A program made the position numbers and the translations under genes. The notes under the pieces were generated by a model. That model was given only the letters and a program-made list of their open reading frames with translations. It made no database searches and had not been told where the DNA came from. A DNA stretch of 64,000 nt from B10-G9 sp963712165. Its GTDB lineage: Bacteria; Chloroflexota; Anaerolineae; Anaerolineales; UBA11858. Numbering within the stretch: the stretch's first letter is position 1; each line of letters starts with the position of its first letter. The stretch covers positions 124,001 through 188,000 of the forward strand of contig CAVQGY010000003.1 of assembly GCA_963712165.1 (NCBI GenBank), in the 5' to 3' direction. Positions 35,146-43,990 of this stretch are shown here, piece after piece.

Positions 35146-35178
35146 ACCCGGTCCCTTGATGGGACCGGGTTCTTTGTT
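35146..35178 (+). terminator. Rho-independent terminator of the tricarboxylate operon
   Basis: ACCCGGTCCC and GGGACCGGGT form a 10-bp perfect stem with loop TTGAT, followed by TCTTTGTTT. It lies 27 bases after the PrpD-family stop. Confidence 0.9.
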
Positions 35179-35249
35179 TGGGGACCTGTTCTGAATAGAA
35201 GACTGAATTTCATGTTATTCTTAGAATAGTATTGACCGGGAGAATTTTG

Positions 35250-36407
35250 ATGAAAAGATATACTATCGGTTTGTGGGCACTTCTGCTGATGGGGATGTTA
35301 TTGGTTGGCTGTCAAGGTCTGGGTGGAGAGCCAGAGACGCCTATTCCATCAGCAATTCCCTCCAGCCAGGTCCCGTCTCCAGAGCCATCTCCCACGGAGA
35401 TGGTCGTTGAACCTACGCCAACCAGCACAGCTGAACCAGTTCCCACTGCTACTGCGCGCCCGGAGATCCCGGAAGAATTGGAATTGATCAGCTACCGCAC
35501 GCTCAGCCAGGTTGTGGAGCTGACTGAACTTGCCCTGCCTGATGTGATGGACCTGGAATTCTCACCTGACGGACGGTATTTGCGGATGCGTGTGCCAATC
35601 GATGAGGGAACTCATCGGGATATCTTTTATGACTTGGAGGGTGGAGAAGAGATCTTCCTTCTCGAAGGAGGTCAGCGGACCTATTTTTACCCTGACAGCA
35701 GATCCATTACTTCCCTTGACAATCATATTCTGGCAAGAATAGATCTAAGAACTGGAAAAAAGATCGAAGAATTTAACAGAGCTAACCAGGCAGCAGCGCT
35801 GTCACCTGATGGCAGCCTGCTGGTTGAGATCGAAGTCCATGATCAGGAGCCGCCCGGAACAACCCTGCGGGTGATCGATCTCAAGACTGAAAAAGAGCTG
35901 TGGTGGACATATTTAAACGGGACCCTTGAGAAAAAGAACCTTAATTTCGATCAGGATGGCAGGTATATGGCGGTGACATTCTTTGTGCCCCCCGGGACCT
36001 ATGTCTCAATGGTCTGGAGAGCGGGTACCGGCAGGGTAAGCTACACAGAGTATGGATATACCGAGATCGTTCTGCATCCTTTTGGTTCTGAGATAGCTGT
36101 TTCCAGTGGTAGACGGAGCAATATTTCCCTCTTCAGCACGGTAACCTGGGAGCAAAAGTCATATCTGGGTACCGCCGGGGAAGAGCCAGGTTATTATGAT
36201 GTTGCCTATTCCAGTGGAGGAAGGCTGATCTACGCGCTTTCAGACCGGGAGATAACCGAAGCTTCATTCTGGTTCCCACCCACTGGGGAAAAGATCGATC
36301 TAGATCTGGGACTCGATTTGCAGGCAGTCACGATCAGCCCAGACAGACGGTTCCTGGCCACCTCAGACAAAAGCGGAGCAGTGATCATTTGGGGAGTCCC
36401 GAAGTAG
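35250..36407 (+). CDS. Lipoprotein with Pro/Thr stalk and beta-propeller
   Basis: 385 residues from the ATG at 35250 (GGGAG site); a TTG 18 bases upstream is unlikely. Lipobox LLVGC at about residue 21. A P/T/S/E-rich stalk of about 45 residues follows, then a WD40/PD40-type propeller (LEFSPDGRYLRMRV, AALSPDGSLLVEIE, TISPDRRFLATSDKSGAVIIW). It is a surface-anchored protein of unknown role, and its build matches other lipoproteins in this window. Confidence 0.75.
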   Translation: MKRYTIGLWALLLMGMLLVGCQGLGGEPETPIPSAIPSSQVPSPEPSPTEMVVEPTPTSTAEPVPTATARPEIPEELELISYRTLSQVVELTELALPDVMDLEFSPDGRYLRMRVPIDEGTHRDIFYDLEGGEEIFLLEGGQRTYFYPDSRSITSLDNHILARIDLRTGKKIEEFNRANQAAALSPDGSLLVEIEVHDQEPPGTTLRVIDLKTEKELWWTYLNGTLEKKNLNFDQDGRYMAVTFFVPPGTYVSMVWRAGTGRVSYTEYGYTEIVLHPFGSEIAVSSGRRSNISLFSTVTWEQKSYLGTAGEEPGYYDVAYSSGGRLIYALSDREITEASFWFPPTGEKIDLDLGLDLQAVTISPDRRFLATSDKSGAVIIWGVPK

Positions 36408-36464
36408 ATTAAACACAGGGATCCGCTCCCTTCTAAGGACCAAATCCCTGATCAGACAGCTATC

Positions 36465-37769
36465 TTAGCGCACAGTATAACTTGGAAGCAGCTTTGGTTT
36501 GATGAGGGAAAAAGTCCTGCAGCCATTGATGGTCTTTACCAGGGCATCCTCATAATCATTTGTTTTGTGGGCGATGCCCAAAGCTAGCTGATCTCCCACA
36601 AAGCTGAGCTGACCATCCCAGTAGACCGTTTTGATCTTATCCCAATTCACGCCCCCATCATCTGAGCGGTAGATCTCCCGACCGATAACATAATAAACAC
36701 CAGGTGAGATGGTGTGAAACTCTCCCACTGGAATATATTCGATCTCCCAACTCTTCCCTCCATCACTGGTTTGATAGAGGTAGGTCTTGATGAGAGGATT
36801 TTCACCTGAACCGCATTGACAGGACAGCCGAATGGTCCCAGCTGTTTGAGAGAGCAGATGGGGATCATATAAACCGCAGGCGCAGGTAGCGTATAAATCT
36901 GTTCCGGAAGGCGGGGAAGGCAATGGTAGGGACTCCCAGGTTAGGCCACCATCAGCTGTGATCTCCAGCGTGATATTCGGCGAGACCCCCCGGAAATCGC
37001 GTGTCAACCATCCATCTTGGTTATTGAAGAAATCCACTCCGGTCTTGTCGTAACTCTGGATGGAAATGTCTGAGAACGGGTCAAGGAGTTTTGTCCAGGT
37101 GATTCCACCATCCTGAGAGCTGTATACGATGGTGTTCACTTTTTGCATACCCCCATCCACAAATTGGAAAAACCAGACCTGATCCTCGTCCAGGCTGTGG
37201 ATCAAACCACCCAGGAGGGCAGAAAATTCCAGGCGGCTTGGCCGCCAGGTACGCCCGCCATCGCGGGTGGCCCAGATCAAATCAGTTCCCGTATAGGAAA
37301 CCCAGCCGTTTTCCGGGTCGTTGAAATGTACGCTTGGAGTTAGCACGAAGGAGTGAGGGGTCAATGGTTGGGGAGGAGTGATCTCTCTCCACTCCTCTCC
37401 TGCATTGTCAGTACGGAGAATATGGAGAATCCCATCTGCCCCGGAAGCAATTCCCCATCCGATATCCCCGGTGACCAATTCAACATAATCCAGTACGATC
37501 TCATATCCAAGCGGAAGTAGTGGGAAAGGCTCGCCTAATTCAACCATCTCAGAAGTTGGAGATGGTTGAACCGGTTCAGGGGTTTCACTGGGAGGAAGGG
37601 GTGTACTGGTTGGATCGACTGGTGGGATAACAATCGCGGATTCTGTGGCTTGAGGGAGGTTAGGCGGCTCGGTCAGAAGTGGAGTTGTATCGATCTGATC
37701 TCCTGAGAAACTGCAGGCAGCCAGAAAAAGGGCAGCAAAGATGATGAGGACTATTCTTCGATTGGCCAT
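36465..37769 (-). CDS. Lipoprotein with BNR/Ycf48-like repeats
   Basis: 434 residues. Signal MANRRIVLIIFAALFLAAC gives an anchored Cys19. A P/T/S-rich stalk follows, then a propeller with at least five BNR (Asp-box) repeats: TRDGGRTW, SQDGGITW, TADGGLTW, TSDGGKSW, SDDGGVNW. Asp-box propellers occur in sialidases and in assembly-factor-like proteins; no sialidase catalytic residues are evident. Exported; role unknown. It is convergent with the preceding propeller lipoprotein. Confidence 0.78.
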   Translation of the reverse strand: MANRRIVLIIFAALFLAACSFSGDQIDTTPLLTEPPNLPQATESAIVIPPVDPTSTPLPPSETPEPVQPSPTSEMVELGEPFPLLPLGYEIVLDYVELVTGDIGWGIASGADGILHILRTDNAGEEWREITPPQPLTPHSFVLTPSVHFNDPENGWVSYTGTDLIWATRDGGRTWRPSRLEFSALLGGLIHSLDEDQVWFFQFVDGGMQKVNTIVYSSQDGGITWTKLLDPFSDISIQSYDKTGVDFFNNQDGWLTRDFRGVSPNITLEITADGGLTWESLPLPSPPSGTDLYATCACGLYDPHLLSQTAGTIRLSCQCGSGENPLIKTYLYQTSDGGKSWEIEYIPVGEFHTISPGVYYVIGREIYRSDDGGVNWDKIKTVYWDGQLSFVGDQLALGIAHKTNDYEDALVKTINGCRTFSLIKPKLLPSYTVR

Positions 37770-37805
37770 AGATGCCTCCCGATCCGGGATCAGTCTGAGA
37801 TGTAT

Positions 37806-39014
37806 CTAGAGCAAAGCAGCCAGTAAGGTGATCAGGATCCCGATTCCGACAACGATCCCTGCCAGGGCCTGGATAACGGTTTTACGCTCCATGCCGGGCA
37901 TGACCACTTCTCCGTCTCCGTATTTCCTGAACAGCTGCCCCCATTTGGTTTTCAGGGCTTCTTCTACCCGCTTTCGTCCCACAAAGGGATACCAGTATAC
38001 GTTGTGGTAGAAATTGCTGGCAAAGTAGGACCAGGGTACCAACGGGCTCTGAAGCAGGATCTTTTCCAGGGGTTTCAGCCATCCGTGGTAGATCATATGC
38101 TGGCCTTTGCTGGCGAAGGTATCCTCGCGTTTGAAATTCCAGAATTTTTCCTGATTGATGTCATAGCCGATAATCTCGATCTGGCTGGGGTCCCCGATAC
38201 CAAGGTCGTGTTCATGGGCTAAACGGATGAAACGAAGGTCCAGGGGGTTGAATCCTTGCAGCTTGGCGGAAATGGCGTCAATGGCTACCTGGTCGGCCGA
38301 AGCCAGCAGGATATCTTTCTCATGCCAGCGCATGGCCCGGGGGCCTGGTCCGTCGCCGGCGAAGGTCCCGTCCATCACCGCGAAGACCCCGGGATGGATC
38401 TCCTGTTGGATTGCCAGCAAGTCCACGACCGTCTCGTGGATCACCGAATGGGTCCAGTGGCGTTCCCGGTGCAAAAGCCCCCCAAAGGCGTTTTTCATGG
38501 CCCCGGTGATGGTGGTGAAGACATGGGTCTTGATCGTTGGCAGCTGGATGATATTCATACCCAGTAATGCTTTGGGGATGAAAACACCCTCTTTGTAGAC
38601 CTTATCCAGGACCAGGTACTCGTGGTTTTTGGGTGTGAACTCGATCCACTCGAATTCCTGGTTGTAGAGATACAAACAGGGGACCCCGTATTTGTCGGTA
38701 ACAGCTCGGTGCTTGTTGTTGACTTCCCCATCGTTGGTATCGACCACGACAGTATCATTATGCACGCCGACCAGGTCTTGGTAACCTAATGTTTGCAGGG
38801 TTTTGATCACCCCTTCCAGCTGCCAGGGGGCAGTGGAACAGGCTGGGTACCAGGTTTGCCAGGAAATATTGATCTTCAATCCGGTCTGAATACCCTTATC
38901 CGGGAGGGCTTTTTCAATACTCGCCAACTCCAGCAGGCGCTGGTAATCTTCCAGCACAGTTTCCGGGGAAGTCTTGAGGACTGCCACCTGGCCTTTTCCG
39001 GGAAAATCACTCAT
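37806..39014 (-). CDS. DUF362 domain protein with C-terminal membrane helix
   Basis: 402 residues. A DUF362 core is recognisable from KINISWQTWYPACSTAPWQLEGVIKTL, NIIQLPTIKTHVFTTITGAMKNAFGGLLHRERHW, GVFAVMDGTFAGDGPGPRAMRWHEKDILLASADQVAIDAISA and LRFIRLAHEHDLGIGD. Many relatives carry ferredoxin-type clusters, but none is present here. The last about 22 residues form one hydrophobic helix, so it may be tail-anchored. The reaction is unknown. Confidence 0.8.
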   Translation of the reverse strand: MSDFPGKGQVAVLKTSPETVLEDYQRLLELASIEKALPDKGIQTGLKINISWQTWYPACSTAPWQLEGVIKTLQTLGYQDLVGVHNDTVVVDTNDGEVNNKHRAVTDKYGVPCLYLYNQEFEWIEFTPKNHEYLVLDKVYKEGVFIPKALLGMNIIQLPTIKTHVFTTITGAMKNAFGGLLHRERHWTHSVIHETVVDLLAIQQEIHPGVFAVMDGTFAGDGPGPRAMRWHEKDILLASADQVAIDAISAKLQGFNPLDLRFIRLAHEHDLGIGDPSQIEIIGYDINQEKFWNFKREDTFASKGQHMIYHGWLKPLEKILLQSPLVPWSYFASNFYHNVYWYPFVGRKRVEEALKTKWGQLFRKYGDGEVVMPGMERKTVIQALAGIVVGIGILITLLAALL

Positions 39015-39169
39015 CTTCTATCCTTCTGATAGTTTGCCAGCATTTCACCTTCATTCTAACAGCAAATCCGGGATTTCAGCCTGATCTGAACCTGAGTATT
39101 CACTTAGCTAACTGCCTGATAAATGATAGAATGGAGGGACGGGATTTTTGATAATTCAGGGGTTTATTT

Positions 39170-40075
39170 ATGGCAGATCTGCATTATTCAGAAGAGGTCC
39201 AGCTTGCGCTGAAGAAGAAAGCACCCCTGGTAGGCCTCGAAACAGCTGTAGTTACCCATGGTTTGCCCTATCCGACAAATGTGGAGCTGGCCCAGGCGAT
39301 GGAAAATGTCGTACGCCAGGAAGGGGCTGTACCAGCGACTGTAGGGTTGATGGGGGGAAAAATCCAGATCGGGATGAACAAGGAAGATATCCTTCTTTTA
39401 GCCCAGGACCAGGATGTGATCAAAGTCAGCCGGCGAGATTTCGCCAGGGCTGCTTCCCGCAAGCTCAATGGGGGTACAACTGTGGCCGGCTCGATCACTG
39501 CTCTGCACCTGGCAGGCATCAAGGTATTTGCCACTGGAGGGATCGGCGGAGTGCACCGCAATGCGCCCAATGATATCTCGGCAGACTTGCCCACTCTTGC
39601 CCAAACACCTATCCTGGTGGTCTGTGCAGGAGTCAAGTCGATCCTGGATATTCCGGCCACCCTGGAATATCTAGAGACTTTTTCTGTCCCGGTAGTTGGC
39701 TACCAGACATCCCTTTTCCCTGCTTTTTATTCACGCTCCAGCGGCCTGCCTGTGGATTCCTCGGTCGAAGATCCTGGGGAAGCTGCCTTCTTTGCTAAAA
39801 CCCACTGGGATATGGGGATCCAATCAGCGGTAGTGTTAACCGTTCCCCCGCCAATTGAAGATGCCCTGCCAGAAAATGTGATGCAGGGAGCGGTGGATCA
39901 GGCACTCCAGGAAGCTGAACAGAATCACATCCAGGGTCAGGGAGTCACTCCCTACTTGCTGAAACGTGTCAGTGAATTGACCGGCAAAGCCAGCCTGACT
40001 GCTAACCTGGGATTGCTGCTGAACAACGCCCGAGTGGCTGCAAAAACTGCTGTGGCCCTTTCTAAGATCCAATAA
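39170..40075 (+). CDS. psuG: Pseudouridine-5'-phosphate glycosidase
   Basis: 301 residues, full length for PsuG. Characteristic stretches: VGLETAVVTHGLPYPTNVE, GAVPATVGLMGGKIQIG, KVSRRDFARA, NGGTTVAGSITALHLAGIKVFATGGIGGVHRNA, and GYQTSLFPAFYSRSSGLPV. It splits pseudouridine 5'-phosphate to uracil and ribose 5-phosphate. The usual partner kinase PsuK is not adjacent. The gene lies divergent from the DUF362 gene. Confidence 0.94.
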   Translation: MADLHYSEEVQLALKKKAPLVGLETAVVTHGLPYPTNVELAQAMENVVRQEGAVPATVGLMGGKIQIGMNKEDILLLAQDQDVIKVSRRDFARAASRKLNGGTTVAGSITALHLAGIKVFATGGIGGVHRNAPNDISADLPTLAQTPILVVCAGVKSILDIPATLEYLETFSVPVVGYQTSLFPAFYSRSSGLPVDSSVEDPGEAAFFAKTHWDMGIQSAVVLTVPPPIEDALPENVMQGAVDQALQEAEQNHIQGQGVTPYLLKRVSELTGKASLTANLGLLLNNARVAAKTAVALSKIQ

Positions 40076-40112
40076 GAGAATAAGGGATTAATGGAGGATT
40101 GATTCCTCCTCA

Positions 40113-40132
40113 CCCGCAGATGAATCTGTGGG
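40113..40132 (+). terminator. Small hairpin after psuG
   Basis: CCCGCAGA and TCTGTGGG pair (one G-T) around TGAA, 38 bases after the stop; T-rich sequence follows only at a distance. Confidence 0.35.
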
Positions 40133-40193
40133 CTGATATATTTGACTTTCAAACATCTTATCTCTGTGATAAGACTGAACTCCAGTATGATTT

Positions 40194-40220
40194 AAGCCCC
40201 GCTTAAGCGGGGCTTGGTTT
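40194..40220. terminator. Perfect palindromic terminator
   Basis: AAGCCCC-GCTTAAGC-GGGGCTT is a perfect 22-bp inverted repeat followed by GGTTTTCC. It is symmetric, so it could stop transcription from both sides. Confidence 0.75.
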
Positions 40221-40529
40221 TCCTTAGCTCCCGGTTTTGTGAAGCATCCTGAATATATGGAAGGGGTTATCTGGGGGGGTCTAGATGGTCATCCTCGAAA
40301 CCGATTGTCCTCTGGATTCTTCCTCTTCGCTCTGGATTTTCCTGGCCAATGACTGTGACAGTAACCAATGGCTCATCGTCAGAATGACAAAAGGATGGAT
40401 GTCATCCTGAGCGGACGCGAAGGATCCAGAATGCGAATCTGAATCAATCACCATCCCTGAAACCAAGCATCCTTTTGTTCCTCTTCGCTTCCAACTCCAA
40501 TTTGGCTCCTCGCGACGGCTTAATGCTAA
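40216..40529. repeat. Non-coding stretch with degenerate REP-like repeat arms
   Basis: No gene is seen. The stretch contains TCAGAATGACA (about 40379-40389) and GTCATCCTGAGCGGACGCGA followed by AGGATCC (40401-40427). These are variants of the TCATCCTGAGCGAAGCGAAGGATC-type dispersed intergenic repeat seen in many bacterial genomes. CTCTTCGCT strings at about 40323 and 40481 may be further decayed arms. It borders the 3' end of a protein that ends within a Pro/Thr stalk. Confidence 0.5.
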
Positions 40530-41351
40530 TCACGGCGTTGGCGTTGTCGACGGCCGGGGAGTTTGGGTCACGGTTGGGGTGGGTGGATCACCTATCACGC
40601 GGAATGTGCCCGATATCTGAAAATCCGTGCCCAGGAAGATCTGTACGACATATTCTCCAGGCAGCCATAATTCCGGGGAGGGATCCCAGTCGGTATACCC
40701 GATACCTCCGCTCCCGCCGTTCCAGGGCATGGTCTCATAATGTACAAGGTCTGGGCCAAGATACCAGAGAGCAGACCACTGGATGTCATCAGCCATGAGG
40801 TCGTAGCTGAACACTGCATAGAGGTGGCCGACGGGATTCGTGAACTGGATCCCAGGGCCAGAAGGATTATAATCCTCATCCAATCCGATATTTGTGAAGA
40901 TAAGGGGGCTGAAGGCGGCTTCAGCAGGTGGAGTGAGTCTGCCCTCGAACAGGACTTGGATCGGAAGTGGAACATAAGGAGTATTGGTAGGAGTAGGGGT
41001 ATAGGATTCTGCAGGGGTGAGGGTTATGGTAGGGGTTTCCGTGATGGTTGGTGTGGTGGAGATTGATGGAGTAATGGTGGGTGTCAGGCTGGCGGGTACA
41101 GTAGGAGAGGGGGTGATAATAAGGTAGGCCACCGGCTCGCCGAAAAAATAGATCGCGGTGCTGACGATGATCCAGAAAAATCCCAGAGCGATCAGCCGCC
41201 AGCCGCGCATCATCTGGTCCCGGCGCAGCCTGAAGAACTTCACCTTTTTCCCCGAGAGCAGGGTCTGAGCGCCGGTTACGGCGCTGATCAGGAAAAAAAC
41301 GATCGTAACGAAAGTGGCCGCCAGGACGCCGGCCTTAATATCCAGATTCAT
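40530..41351 (-). CDS. Membrane protein with Pro/Thr-rich segments, possibly 3'-truncated
   Basis: 273 residues. Two hydrophobic helices (about 8-30 and 50-72) are followed by a P/T/S-rich stalk (about 76-120), then a beta-rich extracytoplasmic domain (VLFEGRLTPPAEAAFSPLIFTN...). The C-terminus ends in a second stalk, PPTPTVTQTPRPSTTPTP, with nothing after it. A stalk normally connects domains, so the gene may have lost a 3' part where the repeat-bearing gap begins. Its start overlaps the stop of the FAH gene by four bases (translational coupling). Confidence 0.65.
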   Translation of the reverse strand: MNLDIKAGVLAATFVTIVFFLISAVTGAQTLLSGKKVKFFRLRRDQMMRGWRLIALGFFWIIVSTAIYFFGEPVAYLIITPSPTVPASLTPTITPSISTTPTITETPTITLTPAESYTPTPTNTPYVPLPIQVLFEGRLTPPAEAAFSPLIFTNIGLDEDYNPSGPGIQFTNPVGHLYAVFSYDLMADDIQWSALWYLGPDLVHYETMPWNGGSGGIGYTDWDPSPELWLPGEYVVQIFLGTDFQISGTFRVIGDPPTPTVTQTPRPSTTPTP

Positions 41352-42124
41352 GACCCTCCCGGCTCTGCCCGGTGTACAGGGTTGGACAGGGAGCCGATGC
41401 CTTCTATTTCCACTTCAACCGTATCGCCGGGGACTAATGGGCCAACACCTTCCGGTGTGCCGGTGAGCAGCAGGTCTCCTGGATTAAGGGTCATAAAGGA
41501 AGAGGCAAAGGTGATTAACTGCTCGACCAGGAAGACCATCTCCCGGGTGGATGTCATCTGCCGCAGATCCCCGTTGACCCGGCAGGATATGATCGCATCG
41601 GTAGGGTTGAACTCAGTCTCAATCCAGGGGCCGATGGGGGCAAAGGTGTCAAAACCTTTGGCCCTGGTCCAGAGCAGGTCTTCCCGCTGGAAAACCCGTT
41701 CAGTAACGTCGTTGGCGATCGTGTAGCCTAAAATATGGTCCCTGGCTTGGGCGGGAGCGATCCAGCGGCCTGCTTTACCTATCACCACCGCGAGTTCCGC
41801 CTCATGTTCCACCCTTTCAGCCTGGGGGGGGATGAGGATCGGTTCCCCGGGTCCGATCACTGCTGAGGGAGGTTTAAAGAATAAGGCGGGAGTATCTGGT
41901 ACCGAGGCGCCGTGCTCGGCGGCGTGGGCCGGGAAGTTGCGGGCCACGCAGATGATCTTGCTGGGAACAACCGGAGGAAGGAGCTGGACCTTGTCAAGGG
42001 AAGTGCGGGCTTCGCCGCGCTGAAAGGCGCCGAAAACATCGCCCTGGATGGGACCCACCTTGTCCTCCAGCAGCCAACCGTAGCCGGCCTTGCGCCGGGA
42101 TGTCTGGTAGCGGATGATTTTCAT
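41348..42124 (-). CDS. Fumarylacetoacetate hydrolase (FAH) family protein
   Basis: 258 residues. The FAH/HpcE core shows ICVARNFPAHAAEHG, FFKPPSAVIGPGEPI, the metal-binding VEHEAELAVVIG (Glu-x-Glu) and GYTIANDVTER (Asp), and LLTGTPEGVGPL. Family members hydrolyse or isomerise acylpyruvates and related 2,4-dioxo acids. No aromatic-catabolism genes are nearby, so oxaloacetate tautomerase or acylpyruvase activity is equally likely. Confidence 0.88.
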   Translation of the reverse strand: MKIIRYQTSRRKAGYGWLLEDKVGPIQGDVFGAFQRGEARTSLDKVQLLPPVVPSKIICVARNFPAHAAEHGASVPDTPALFFKPPSAVIGPGEPILIPPQAERVEHEAELAVVIGKAGRWIAPAQARDHILGYTIANDVTERVFQREDLLWTRAKGFDTFAPIGPWIETEFNPTDAIISCRVNGDLRQMTSTREMVFLVEQLITFASSFMTLNPGDLLLTGTPEGVGPLVPGDTVEVEIEGIGSLSNPVHRAEPGGS

Positions 42125-42296
42125 TCAGGGAAAGTTTATCATACTGTAGGACGCTTTGGCAATTACTGCCTCGTAAGCAATTGGATGTAAGTTATAAATC
42201 GATCTGATAACAGATGAACCCACTAGTCTTCTATCTTATGACTGACGATTTGTGTCGTTTGCTTCCCTTTCCCTTCCCATCCCTTTCAGGCGGCGG

Positions 42297-42302
42297 TATA
42301 AT
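42297..42302 (+). promoter_or_regulatory. -10 element of the tRNA-Val promoter
   Basis: TATAAT ends 15 bases before the tRNA 5' end, a normal distance for a short tRNA leader. A weak TTCCCA sits 17 bases upstream as -35. Confidence 0.55.
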
Positions 42303-42317
42303 AATTTTACGAACCAC

Positions 42318-42391
42318 GGGCGGTTAGCTCAGCTGGTTAGAGCGCCTCCCTTACAAGGAGGAGGTCGTTGGTTCGAGTCCAATACCGCCCA
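42318..42391 (+). tRNA. tRNA-Val (anticodon TAC)
   Basis: The full cloverleaf can be folded by eye. The acceptor GGGCGGT (42318-42324) pairs with ACCGCCC (42384-42390), with discriminator A at 42391. The D-arm is GCTC-AGCTGGTTA-GAGC. The anticodon stem CCTCC/GGAGG has loop CTTACAA. The T-arm is GTTGG-TTCGAGT-CCAAT. CCA is not encoded. A strong terminator follows. Confidence 0.95.
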
Positions 42392-42400
42392 CTGTCATGG

Positions 42401-42440
42401 ACCCATCTCGATCCTCGTAACGAGGTTGAGATGGGTTTTT
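42401..42440 (+). terminator. Terminator of tRNA-Val
   Basis: ACCCATCTC pairs with GAGATGGGT, with an inner CCTCG/CGAGG stem and TAA loop, followed by TTTTT. Two degenerate copies of this unit occur downstream. Confidence 0.9.
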
Positions 42441-42522
42441 CGATTAATTCAAATGAATTTGGTTCCTCATCTAAATAGTTATTCGAGCAAATGGACGTAA
42501 AGAGCAGTGGATAAAACCAGTC

Positions 42523-42550
42523 TTTCCACATCTTAGCAAAGATGTATAAT
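42523..42550 (+). promoter_or_regulatory. Promoter candidate for the two-gene membrane protein/lipoprotein unit
   Basis: TTTCCA, a 16-base spacer, TATAAT (42545-42550), 87 bases before the ATG at 42637. Confidence 0.4.
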
Positions 42551-42636
42551 CAGGAATAGTTTCTGAGGCTCATCTGTCAATTGCATCTCCATCAGCTTAG
42601 CCATCCCTTATCCAAACAATCAGCAGGAGGCTATTC

Positions 42637-43248
42637 ATGACCGATTCTTCCCCCGAAAACACTCCCCCCAAAAAAAAGCGATCCAGAGGCTTCTGTGCCG
42701 GATGTCTTCTCATTCCCCTGGTGATAATCGCCATCCTGGCAGCTGTCTATTTCATCGGCCCGCCGCTGCTGCGCTTGCTGGGGATTTTTGGCCCTCCGGC
42801 TGAGCAGGTCTATGCTGCAGCGCCCGACCTGGTCGCCAGCGCAGAGATTTCAGAAATCTTCGAGGAGCAGTCCATCCCCGGGGTGCGGGTTTATGTGCTG
42901 CCCATCCAGGGCCGGTCTACTCAGGGAGCTTTCGTCATCCTTGATGCCAGCAGAGGATATCAGGGCATGAATCCAACTCAGGGTAAAGACGATACCTTCC
43001 TGCTTGTCATCAAGCAAATTGACCAGCGCAATCGGGCCGAAAACCTGCGCTTGGAGCATGTCACCGTCGAGTACCGCGATGAGTTCGGGGAGAAGGTGAT
43101 CGGCTTCACCGTACCCCAGGAGCTGGTAGAGGATTACGCCTCCGATCGGATCTCACGGGACGAATTCTTTCGAGAAGTTGACATTGATATTCTCCAGGTC
43201 ATCGATTACTACAATTTGCGGGATTTATTGGAGGAGATAAACAAATGA
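42637..43248 (+). CDS. Single-pass membrane protein of unknown function
   Basis: 203 residues: a basic N-terminus (PPKKKRSRGF), a membrane helix (about 20-48) and a predominantly alpha/beta extracytoplasmic part without recognisable motifs. AGGAGG precedes the ATG. Its stop overlaps the start of the next lipoprotein gene by four bases, so the two are made together. Confidence 0.7.
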   Translation: MTDSSPENTPPKKKRSRGFCAGCLLIPLVIIAILAAVYFIGPPLLRLLGIFGPPAEQVYAAAPDLVASAEISEIFEEQSIPGVRVYVLPIQGRSTQGAFVILDASRGYQGMNPTQGKDDTFLLVIKQIDQRNRAENLRLEHVTVEYRDEFGEKVIGFTVPQELVEDYASDRISRDEFFREVDIDILQVIDYYNLRDLLEEINK

Positions 43249-43889
43249 GGAATAAAAAAAGATCAGTTCTCTCCTTGATGGTTTTGATCCTGCTCTCCCT
43301 CATATTAGGTGGATGCGATGAGTTTGACCAGCAGTTGGTCTATGAAATCATCGTGGCCTGGGCGGGGGAAGATGCATCCGCCGATTCGATTGAAGGCAAG
43401 GTGATTCTCATTGCTCAAGAAGCCTGGGATCAGACCAGGAAGGAATTCATCAATGCTGAAGAAGCCGTTCAACTCAATGGTCTGGATGTGATTGATAAGA
43501 TTGAACGGGCAGACGACCTATCCAAAGAGGGATTGACCCCGGGAAATGAACACCTGTTGAATGAAGCCCTTGAGCTCAGGCCGGAAGACTGGCGCATCCG
43601 CGAGCGGGATGCTGTCTTGTGGACTATGAACGGCAATCCTGCAGCCACCATGTCTGCCGAGGATATTTCTGATGACCTGGTTCAGGATCAGATCAATAAC
43701 GGCGGTGACTGCCTTTATTTACGTCTGCAGCAGCTGCGTTACCGGGAACAAACCTATCAGGATAACTATGGGAACTGCAGAATGCGGTATGAATGCAATC
43801 TGACAGAGTACCAGGCTGCGCACACTTTTGTTCAGAAGGAAATCAAGACCTTGGAGGAAACCAATCAGACCTGGTTCTGTGAGAACTGA
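43245..43889 (+). CDS. Lipoprotein of unknown function
   Basis: 214 residues. Signal with lipobox ILGGC (Cys about 24). The mature part is acidic and helical, with a Cys-containing C-terminal third (GGDCLYLRL, YGNCRMRYECNL, TWFCEN) that could form disulfides. It is translationally coupled to the preceding membrane protein. No family is recognised. Confidence 0.7.
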   Translation: MRNKKRSVLSLMVLILLSLILGGCDEFDQQLVYEIIVAWAGEDASADSIEGKVILIAQEAWDQTRKEFINAEEAVQLNGLDVIDKIERADDLSKEGLTPGNEHLLNEALELRPEDWRIRERDAVLWTMNGNPAATMSAEDISDDLVQDQINNGGDCLYLRLQQLRYREQTYQDNYGNCRMRYECNLTEYQAAHTFVQKEIKTLEETNQTWFCEN

Positions 43890-43907
43890 TGGACCCCAGT
43901 CAACCAC

Positions 43908-43981
43908 AATTGAAACGCTTAGCTTGGCAGAGCGTTGGGTTGACATCATATAGGTCGATGGTTTGAGTCCAATATGGCCCA
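43908..43981 (+). pseudogene. Degenerate tRNA (Val, GAC-like) remnant
   Basis: Recognisable parts are a D-arm GCTT-AGCTTGGCA-GAGC (43917-43933), an anticodon-loop-like TTGACAT (anticodon GAC), and a T-arm/3' end GTTTGAGTCCAATATGGCCCA aligned base for base with the intact tRNA-Val at 42318. The 5' acceptor strand (AATTGAA) does not pair with ATGGCCC, and the anticodon stem does not close. It is therefore a dead tRNA copy. It is followed by a copy of the same terminator unit. Confidence 0.75.
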
Positions 43982-43990
43982 CCTTCTTGG

